NCBI RefSeq assembly: GCF_009604385.1
Contig: NZ_WEGJ01000003.1
Span: 186,001-250,000, forward strand
Source: Streptomyces smaragdinus
GTDB taxonomy: Bacteria > Actinomycetota > Actinomycetes > Streptomycetales > Streptomycetaceae
Direction: 5' to 3'
Length of the DNA: 64,000 bases
Part shown: in pieces, positions 50,814-57,148 of the stretch
Layout: every line of letters starts with the position of its first letter
How positions within the stretch are numbered: the first letter of the stretch is position 1
Notes under the pieces: model-generated
Told to the model about the DNA's origin: nothing
The model's input: the letters and a program-made list of their open reading frames with translations, nothing else
Database searches by the model: none
Position numbers and translations under genes: made by a program

Positions 50814-51815
50814 ATGAGTCGACCGTCCTCGCCGGAGTCCCCCTCGATGAAGAGGGCGGCTGACATCGCGGCGGTGGCCGTACTGCTGCAGATCGGCGCG
50901 GAGCTCGGCGCCGACCAGGTGCTGGACGCCGGACAGGCGTTCGACGCGGCGGAGCTGGCCCGGGTGACGGGCCTGCCGCAGCACGGTATGGCCGAGTATC
51001 TGACCGCCCTGTCCGCGGCCGGCCTGGTCGCGGAGACCGGCGCCCCCGGCGAGTACCGCCCCGCCGACGACTACGCCCAGCGGCGCTACGAGGCCGGGTA
51101 CGTGTCCTGGTCGATGAGCGCGAACTACCCGTTCGTCGAGCACGCCCGCGCCTTCCTCACCGACCCGGCCGCCGCCGCGAAGGCCCATCACCGCGACGGC
51201 CGCCGGGTCGCCGTCAGCTCCAAGTGGGTCGGCGAACGCGACTTCTACCCGGGCGTGTTCGAGCACGTCAACGCCTCCGGCGCGCGCAAGGTCACCGACC
51301 TGGGCGCCGGCGCCGGCGGGCTGCTGATCAAGCTGCTGCGCCAGGACCCCGAGCGCCACGGCGTCGCGCTGGACCTGAGCGGCGCGGCCTGCGCCGCGGC
51401 CCGCGAGGCGTCGGTGGCGGCCGGGGTGGAGGAGCGGCTGGAGGTCGTGGAGCGGCCGATCGAGTCGCTGATCGAGGACCGCTCCCCCGTGGAGGGCGCC
51501 GAGGCGATCCAGGCGTGCTTCGTGATGCACGACGTGGTCGAGGACGACGCGGTGTTCCAGGGCGTCCTGGGCGCCTGCCGCGACGGGCTGGCGCCGGGCG
51601 GCTTCATGGCCGTGTGCGACGCGGTCCGCTACGCGCCCGACGAGACGGAGCGCAGGTTCAGCGCCCTGTTCACCTACCTGCACGCGAACTTCATGGACAT
51701 CCGGCTGCCCACCGAGGCCGCCTGGCTGGAGAAGTTCGAGACCGCGGGCTTCTCCTCCGTGAAGTGCCTGCCGCAGCCCATGCCCGGCGCCCGGCTGTTC
51801 ATCGCGACCAAGTGA
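50814..51815 (+). CDS. SAM-dependent methyltransferase, MppJ-like (putative 2-oxoacid C-methyltransferase)
   Basis: A 333-residue class I methyltransferase with an N-terminal winged-helix dimerisation domain (about 12-80) and the SAM-binding loop VTDLGAGAGG (160-169). The layout and C-terminal region (CFVMHDVVEDD, FSALFTYLHANFMD) resemble MppJ, which methylates the beta carbon of phenylpyruvate, and other O-methyltransferase-like enzymes of antibiotic pathways. AGGAGG stands before ATG 50814. It is upstream of hydratase, aldehyde dehydrogenase, aldolase and aminotransferase genes, so C-methylation of a 2-oxoacid before transamination is a good hypothesis. O-methylation of another intermediate cannot be excluded. 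Confidence 0.83.
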   Translation: MSRPSSPESPSMKRAADIAAVAVLLQIGAELGADQVLDAGQAFDAAELARVTGLPQHGMAEYLTALSAAGLVAETGAPGEYRPADDYAQRRYEAGYVSWSMSANYPFVEHARAFLTDPAAAAKAHHRDGRRVAVSSKWVGERDFYPGVFEHVNASGARKVTDLGAGAGGLLIKLLRQDPERHGVALDLSGAACAAAREASVAAGVEERLEVVERPIESLIEDRSPVEGAEAIQACFVMHDVVEDDAVFQGVLGACRDGLAPGGFMAVCDAVRYAPDETERRFSALFTYLHANFMDIRLPTEAAWLEKFETAGFSSVKCLPQPMPGARLFIATK

Positions 51816-51846
51816 CCGCGCTTCTCGTACGAAAGGAGGCCGGCGC

Positions 51847-52647
51847 ATGACGCGGTCGGCCGCACCCTCCCTGCACCGTGCCCTCGCCGAGGAGCTGTGG
51901 GACTCCAACCTCAGCGGGAAGCCGGTCGAGCCCCTCACCGACCGGCACCCGGAGCTGACGCTGGCGGACGCGTACGACATCCAGCGGCAGCTGCGCGCCA
52001 TGGACGTCGCCGACGGCGCGGTCCTCACCGGCTACAAGATCGGCGCGACGAGCGAGGCCATCCAGCGGGCGTTCGACATCGACCACCCGGACTTCGGCCA
52101 TCTCACGGACCGGATGCTGCTGCCCGACGGCGCGGTGCTGGACGCGGGACGTTTCATCGCGCCGAAGGTCGAGGCGGAGATCGCGTTCCGGATCGGCCGC
52201 GACCTGCGGGGCCCGGACGTCACCGCGGACGACGTGCTGGCCGCGGCGACCGCCGTCCATCCGGTGCTGGAGGTGCTCGACAGCCGGATCGCCGAGTGGC
52301 GGATCCGGCTGGTGGACACCGTCGCCGACAACACCTCCTCCGCGTTCGTCGTCGTCGGCCCCGAGGTGCCGGCCGAGTCGATCGCCGGGCTCGATCTGGC
52401 GACGGAGCGGGTGGTGTTCTCGACGGGCGATCAGGTGCAGAGCGCCCACGGCTCCGCCGTCATGGGGCACCCGGCCAACTCCGTGGCCTTCCTGGTCCGC
52501 ATCCTCGACACCTTCGGCGAGGGCATCGCGGCCGGCGACCTCGTCCTGGCCGGCTCCTGGGCCGCCGCCGTCGACCTCGTGCCCGGCATGGACGTCACGG
52601 CGTCGTTCGCCTCGCTCGGCTCGGTCTCGCTGACCGTCGAGGACTGA
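51847..52647 (+). CDS. 2-oxopent-4-enoate hydratase-like protein (MhpD/fumarylacetoacetase family)
   Basis: A 266-residue enzyme matching the MhpD/XylJ/DmpE group: IGATSEAIQRAF near 58-69, metal-binding Glu pair in PKVEAEIAF (about 106-114), LEVLDSRI near 139, and GSAVMGHPANSVAFL near 201-215. Family enzymes add water to 2-hydroxypenta-2,4-dienoate to give 4-hydroxy-2-oxopentanoate, reversibly in principle; relatives decarboxylate 4-oxalocrotonate. AAGGAGG precedes the ATG. Combined with the aldolase and aldehyde dehydrogenase it could dehydrate a 4-hydroxy-2-oxoacid, giving an unsaturated precursor. Confidence 0.87.
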   Translation: MTRSAAPSLHRALAEELWDSNLSGKPVEPLTDRHPELTLADAYDIQRQLRAMDVADGAVLTGYKIGATSEAIQRAFDIDHPDFGHLTDRMLLPDGAVLDAGRFIAPKVEAEIAFRIGRDLRGPDVTADDVLAAATAVHPVLEVLDSRIAEWRIRLVDTVADNTSSAFVVVGPEVPAESIAGLDLATERVVFSTGDQVQSAHGSAVMGHPANSVAFLVRILDTFGEGIAAGDLVLAGSWAAAVDLVPGMDVTASFASLGSVSLTVED

Positions 52648-52732
52648 CCCGGGTCCGCCCCTCCCCCTCAAGCGCTCCGACGGGAGCTCTCCCTCACGCA
52701 CACGCACGCCACCACGGGAAGGCTGAACAGCC

Positions 52733-53716
52733 ATGACTGCTTTTCCCCGGGGGATAACCCCCGGACCCCCAGCCGGACATACAGGCCGGACGGCGTGTCC
52801 GGGCCAACCTCGTGAGCCGGATCCGGACAGACGCGGGCGGCTGTCCGCGGCGGTGATCGGCGCCGGTCTGATCGGCGCCGATCTCGCGACCAAGATCACC
52901 CGCTCGGAGCACCTCGACCTGGGCCTGGTCGTCGGCCGTGACGTGAGCACCCCGGGCCTGCACCGCCTGGCCAAGGCCGGACTCCCCGTCACCTCCGACG
53001 GGGTACAGGCGCTGGTCGAGCGCGACGAGCCGTTCGACGTCGTCTTCGACGCGACCACGGCCACCGCCCACGCCGAACACGACCGGCTGCTGGCCCCGTA
53101 CTCCTGCCTCGTCGTCGACCTGACGCCCAGTCAGGTCGGCCGGATGATCATCCCCACGGTGAACGGTCTGGACGCGCTGTCGTACCGGAACGTCAACATG
53201 GTCAGCTGCGGCGGGCAGGCGGCCATCCCCGTCCTCCACGCGGTCGCCGCCCGCCACCGCATCGACTACGCGGAGATCGTCACCACCGCCGCCAGCGCCA
53301 GCATCGGCCGCTCCACCCGGCTGAACCTCGACGAGTACATCGACACCACGCAGGACGCCGTACGCGAGTTCAGCTCCGTCGGCGAGGTCAAGGTGATGGT
53401 CAACCTCAGCCCCGCCAAGCCCCCGGTCCGCTTCCGCGTCGCCCTCACCCTCCTCGGCGCGGACCTCACCGAAGAGTCCGTGCGGGCGGCCGTCGGGCCG
53501 GTCGTCGAGCGGATGCGCGTCTTCGCCGCCGGCTACGACGTCGTCACCTGCTCCGTCGCCGACGGCCGGGCGTTCATCGCGGTCGAGGTCGCCGCCTCCG
53601 GCGACCGCATCCCCCGGTACGCGGGGAACCTCGACCTGATCAACTCCGCCGCGCTGCACGTCGCCGAGCAGTACGCGGCCGTCCATCTGTCCACCGTCGG
53701 CGCGGAGATGTCATGA
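52733..53716 (+). CDS. Acetylating acetaldehyde dehydrogenase (MhpF/DmpF-like)
   Basis: A 327-residue enzyme. A Rossmann motif [11 protein letters not shown] lies at 41-51, the catalytic Cys159 is in NMVSCGGQA, and the [14 protein letters not shown] dimer/substrate region is near 213-226. It interconverts aldehydes and acyl-CoA with NADH and normally channels aldehyde to the partner aldolase encoded next. An extra stretch of about 36 Pro/Gly-rich residues precedes the usual N-terminus, so the true start could be later, but no better start is visible. The stop overlaps the aldolase ATG (ATGA), as in the known DmpFG operons. Confidence 0.9.
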   Translation: MTAFPRGITPGPPAGHTGRTACPGQPREPDPDRRGRLSAAVIGAGLIGADLATKITRSEHLDLGLVVGRDVSTPGLHRLAKAGLPVTSDGVQALVERDEPFDVVFDATTATAHAEHDRLLAPYSCLVVDLTPSQVGRMIIPTVNGLDALSYRNVNMVSCGGQAAIPVLHAVAARHRIDYAEIVTTAASASIGRSTRLNLDEYIDTTQDAVREFSSVGEVKVMVNLSPAKPPVRFRVALTLLGADLTEESVRAAVGPVVERMRVFAAGYDVVTCSVADGRAFIAVEVAASGDRIPRYAGNLDLINSAALHVAEQYAAVHLSTVGAEMS

Positions 53717-54723
53717 ACCCCGAACAGAGCAAGGTCCTCATCCACGACCCGACCCTGCGCGACGGCCACCACGCCGTCCGCCACCAGCTCTCCGCCGCCC
53801 AGCTCCGCGCCTACGCGACCGCCGCGAACGCGGCCAGGATCCCCGTGGTCGAGGTCGGCCACGGCAACGGCCTCGGCGCGTCCTCGCTCCAGGTCGGCCG
53901 GGCGAAGGTCAGCGACGAGGAGATGCTGACGGTCGTACGCGAGGCGCTGACGGACAGCAAAATGGCCGTCTTCATGCTCCCGGGCTGGGGCGCCTCCAAG
54001 GACCTCGACCGCGCGCTCGCCCTCGGCGCCGACCTGGTCCGCATCGGCACCCACTGCACCGAGAGCGATCTGGCCGAACGCCACATGGGCCATCTGCGCG
54101 ACCGCGGCGCCGACGCGCACGGCGTGCTGCTCATGAGCCATATGGCCGAGCCCGGCGAGCTCGCCGAACACTGCGCCCAGCTGGTCTCGTACGGGGCCAC
54201 CGGCGTCGGCATCATGGACTCCTCCGGCCACTACCTCCCCGCCGACGTCACCGCCCGCATCACGGCGATCCGCGAGGCCGTGGACGTACCGGTGATGTTC
54301 CACGGACACAACAACCTCGGCATGGCGGTCGCCAACTCCGTCGCCGCCGTCGAGGCCGGCGCCTCCATCGTGGACGCCTGCGCCCGGGGCTTCGGGGCCG
54401 GCGCCGGCAACACCCAGCTCGAGGTCGTCGTCCCGGTCCTGGAGCGGATGGGCTACGCCACGGGCATCGACCTCTACAAGCTCCTGGACGCCGCCGACCT
54501 GGCCGGCCGCGAGCTGATGCCCGCGCCGCCCACCATCGACTCCGTCGGCGTGGTCAGCGGGCTGTCGGGAGTGTTCTCCGGGTTCAAGACCCGGGTCCTC
54601 GACATCTCCGCCCGCGAGGGCGTCGACCCGCGCGACGTCTTCTTCGAACTGGGCCGGCGCCAGGCCGTCGCCGGACAGGAGGACCTGATCGTGGACGTGG
54701 CCGTCGCCCTCCGACAGGCATAG
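53713..54723 (+). CDS. 4-hydroxy-2-oxovalerate aldolase (MhpE/DmpG-like)
   Basis: A 336-residue metal-dependent class II aldolase of the HMGL-like TIM-barrel type. Catalytic R16, D17 and H20 are in [14 protein letters not shown], and metal-binding His residues in FHGHNNLG near 199. The C-terminal communication domain ([21 protein letters not shown]) binds the aldehyde dehydrogenase partner. It reversibly cleaves 4-hydroxy-2-oxoacids to pyruvate and an aldehyde. In nikkomycin producers the related NikA/NikB pair works in the synthetic direction to make a hydroxy amino acid side chain. The aminotransferase next door supports the same direction here. Confidence 0.92.
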   Translation: MNPEQSKVLIHDPTLRDGHHAVRHQLSAAQLRAYATAANAARIPVVEVGHGNGLGASSLQVGRAKVSDEEMLTVVREALTDSKMAVFMLPGWGASKDLDRALALGADLVRIGTHCTESDLAERHMGHLRDRGADAHGVLLMSHMAEPGELAEHCAQLVSYGATGVGIMDSSGHYLPADVTARITAIREAVDVPVMFHGHNNLGMAVANSVAAVEAGASIVDACARGFGAGAGNTQLEVVVPVLERMGYATGIDLYKLLDAADLAGRELMPAPPTIDSVGVVSGLSGVFSGFKTRVLDISAREGVDPRDVFFELGRRQAVAGQEDLIVDVAVALRQA

Positions 54724-54731
54724 GAGCGCCC

Positions 54732-55811
54732 GTGTCCGTACCCGCATTCCGCCCCGTCCTCGACCAACTGCCCGGCTACCGGGCGACCGAGGGCGTCTAC
54801 GACGGCGAGCCCGCGCGCCCGCTGTCGGCCAACGAGTCGCCCGACGAACCCCTCCCCGGCGTCCTCGCGGCCGTCACCGCGGCCGGCGCGCTCGCCCACC
54901 GCTACCCCGACCCCCTGTGCACCGCCCTGACCCGGGCGCTCGCCCGGCGCCACGGCGTACCGGAGGAGGCCGTCCTGGCCGGGGCGGGGTCGGTGGCGCT
55001 GCTCCAGGCGCTGATGACGGCGTGCGCGCGGCCCGGCGCCGAGGTGGTGTTCCCGTGGCGGTCGTTCGAGCTGTACCCGCCGCTCGCCCAGCTCGCCGGG
55101 CTGCGGCCCGTCCCCGTACCGCTGGCGGACCACCGCAACGACCTGGACGCCATGGCGGACCGCATCACGTCCGACACCCGCCTGGTGCTGGTCTGCAATC
55201 CGAACAACCCCACCGGCACGGTCGTCGGGGAGCGGGCTCTACGCGCGTTCCTCGACCGGGTGCCGCCGGACTGCCAGGTCGTGCTGGACGAGGCCTACTT
55301 CGAGTACGTCCGCACCCCGGACACCTGCAGCGGCCTCACCCTGCTCGGCGCTTACCCCAACCTGGCCGTCACCCGGACCTTCTCCAAGGCGTACGGGCTC
55401 GCCGCCCTGCGCGTCGGCTATCTGGTCGGCGCCCCGGACGTCGTCGAGGCACTGGCGAAGGTCCGGCTGGCGTACTCGGTCAGCGGCGTCGCCCAGGAGG
55501 CGGCCCTCGCCTCCCTCGCGCTGGAGGAGCGGCTCCGGGCCCGCGTCGACGACACGGTGGCCGAGCGCACCCGGATGCGTACGGCCCTGCTGGCGGCCGG
55601 ATTCGGCGTACCGGAGAGCCACAGCAACTTCCTCTGGCTGCCGCTCGGCGACGACGCGGCGGCCTTCGGCCGGCACTGCACGGCCGAACGGATCGCCGTA
55701 CGGACGTACGACGGCGAGGGCGTCCGGGTGTCCGTCGGCTCCCCCGGCGACAACGACGCCTTCCTGGCCTGCGCGGCGGCGTGGCCGTCCGCGGTCTACG
55801 AGCCGGTGTGA
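54732..55811 (+). CDS. PLP-dependent class I/II aminotransferase, HisC-like
   Basis: A 359-residue fold-type I aminotransferase. It shows the substrate-side N-terminal LSANESPDEP (31-40), CNPNNPTG (155-162), LDEAYFEY (185-192), PLP-binding Lys219 in TFSKAYGLAALRVGY, and the C-terminal Arg in VRVSVGSPGDND. It resembles histidinol-phosphate/aromatic aminotransferases. The GTG start has AGGAG just upstream. It lies nine bases after the aldolase gene, so it likely converts the aldol product, a 4-hydroxy-2-oxoacid or its dehydrated/methylated form, into the matching L-amino acid for the NRPS. Confidence 0.9.
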   Translation: MSVPAFRPVLDQLPGYRATEGVYDGEPARPLSANESPDEPLPGVLAAVTAAGALAHRYPDPLCTALTRALARRHGVPEEAVLAGAGSVALLQALMTACARPGAEVVFPWRSFELYPPLAQLAGLRPVPVPLADHRNDLDAMADRITSDTRLVLVCNPNNPTGTVVGERALRAFLDRVPPDCQVVLDEAYFEYVRTPDTCSGLTLLGAYPNLAVTRTFSKAYGLAALRVGYLVGAPDVVEALAKVRLAYSVSGVAQEAALASLALEERLRARVDDTVAERTRMRTALLAAGFGVPESHSNFLWLPLGDDAAAFGRHCTAERIAVRTYDGEGVRVSVGSPGDNDAFLACAAAWPSAVYEPV

Positions 55812-55821
55812 GGAGCACGGC

Positions 55822-56814
55822 ATGGAAACCACAGTGACCGGACTCGGCGCGTATCTCCCCGCGCGCCGGGTCACCAACGAGGAACTGTCCGCCCTACTCG
55901 ACACGAGCCCCGAGTGGATCGAGAGCCGCACCGGCATCCGCACCCGCCACTGGGCCGACCCCGGCACCGCGACCGGTGATCTGGCGCTGGAGGCGGGCGG
56001 ACGCGCCATCAAGTCCGCCGGCCTCTCGCCCGGGGACATCGACCTGATGATCCTCGCCACCACGACCCCCGACCACCGCTGCCCCGCCACCGCCCCCGAC
56101 GTCGCCGCCCGCCTGGGCCTGGGCCCGGTCGCCGCGTACGACGTCTCCGCCGTCTGCTCGGGCTTCCTGTACGCCCTGGCCACCGCCCACGCGCACATCA
56201 CGGCCGGCCACGCCGCGCACGTGCTGGTGGTGGGCGCCGAGACCTACTCGACGATCCTCGACCCCGGCGACCGCACCACCCGCGTCATCTTCGGCGACGG
56301 CGCGGGCGCCCTGATCCTCTCCGCCCGCGACCCCGACGACGAGCCCGGCCCCGGCACCCTGCTGGCCACCGACCTGGGCTCCGACGGCAGCCGCCCCGGC
56401 CTCATCCGCATCCCCGGCGGGGGCTCGCGCGAACCGGCCGGGACGGACCGCTACTTCCGGATGGAGGGCCGCGCCGTCTTCAAGCAGGCCGTCCTGCGGA
56501 TGGGGGAATCCGCCCGGCGCACCCTGGCCCGTACCGGCTGGGACACCGCCGACGTGGACCGCCTCGTCGGCCACCAGGCCAACGTCCGCATCCTCACCGC
56601 CCTCGCCGACCATCTCGGCATCCCCGCCGAACGGGCCGTCGTCGACGTCGACCGGGTCGGCAACACCTCCGCCGCCTCCATCCCCCTCGCCCTCGCCCAC
56701 GCCGCCGAACACGGCCGTCTCACCCCCGGCGACCGCGTGCTGCTCACCGCCTTCGGCGGCGGCCTCACCTGGGCCTCAGCCGCCCTCACCTGGCCCGACG
56801 TCACACCGGGATGA
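55822..56814 (+). CDS. 3-oxoacyl-ACP synthase III (KAS III, FabH-like)
   Basis: A 330-residue FabH-type enzyme with Cys112 in AVCSGFLYALA, His in VGHQANVRI near 247, and Asn in GNTSAASIPLAL near 277, i.e. a complete Cys-His-Asn triad, plus the ESRTGIRTRHW start motif near 34-44. It starts acyl chains by joining an acyl-CoA to malonyl-ACP; some homologues act as acyltransferases. GAGGAG precedes the ATG and the ACP gene follows 28 bases later. It most likely primes the dedicated acyl chain of this pathway. Confidence 0.92.
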   Translation: METTVTGLGAYLPARRVTNEELSALLDTSPEWIESRTGIRTRHWADPGTATGDLALEAGGRAIKSAGLSPGDIDLMILATTTPDHRCPATAPDVAARLGLGPVAAYDVSAVCSGFLYALATAHAHITAGHAAHVLVVGAETYSTILDPGDRTTRVIFGDGAGALILSARDPDDEPGPGTLLATDLGSDGSRPGLIRIPGGGSREPAGTDRYFRMEGRAVFKQAVLRMGESARRTLARTGWDTADVDRLVGHQANVRILTALADHLGIPAERAVVDVDRVGNTSAASIPLALAHAAEHGRLTPGDRVLLTAFGGGLTWASAALTWPDVTPG

Positions 56815-56842
56815 ACCCCGTCCAACCGAAGGAGCCCAACCG

Positions 56843-57100
56843 ATGACCATGACCACCACCCAGCTCGAGCAGCAGATCCTCGATCATCTGAGAGAGCAGT
56901 ACGCGGCTCCCCCGGAGTCGACGCCCGAGACCACCTTCGAAGCGCTCGAGTACGACTCCCTGGTCGTGGTCGAACTGAGCCTGTCCCTCGGCAAGATGTA
57001 CGCGGTGGAGCTGGAGGACGCGGAGATCAAGGAGGCCGGCAGCGCCGCCGGGCTGGCCGCGCTCCTGCTCGCCAAGGGCGTCACGGGAGTGACCGGATAA
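56843..57100 (+). CDS. Free-standing acyl carrier protein
   Basis: An 85-residue acidic carrier protein. The phosphopantetheine site is S39 in EYDSLVVVEL, close to the usual DSL motif, followed by a typical helix II and the ELEDAEI turn. AAGGAG stands before the ATG. It ends the plus-strand operon and is the likely scaffold for KAS III, KAS II, the HadA-like dehydratase, the enoyl reductase and the desaturase. Phosphopantetheinylation by the Sfp-type enzyme encoded at 12.95-13.7 kb is expected. Confidence 0.9.
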   Translation: MTMTTTQLEQQILDHLREQYAAPPESTPETTFEALEYDSLVVVELSLSLGKMYAVELEDAEIKEAGSAAGLAALLLAKGVTGVTG

Positions 57101-57103
57101 CGG

Positions 57104-57140
57104 GCGGCGGCGCCCCGGCCCCGACCCGGGGCGCCGCCGC
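57104..57140. terminator. Bidirectional 15-bp hairpin between the ACP and SARP genes
   Basis: GCGGCGGCGCCCCGG (57104-57118) and its exact complement (57126-57140) form a 15-bp perfect stem with a seven-base loop. It lies between two convergent stops (57100 and 57149), so it can end both transcripts. Confidence 0.8.
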
Positions 57141-57148
57141 GCACCCCG

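Noticed and set aside
51847..54723. A catabolic aromatic meta-cleavage operon
   Set aside because: Only the last three enzymes are present. There is no extradiol dioxygenase, hydrolase or tautomerase, and the flanking genes are biosynthetic.
12950..57100. A siderophore cluster
   Set aside because: The basic-residue module and possible hydroxy-Asn could suggest one, but no N-hydroxylase, catechol genes, siderophore receptor or iron-box repressor site was seen.
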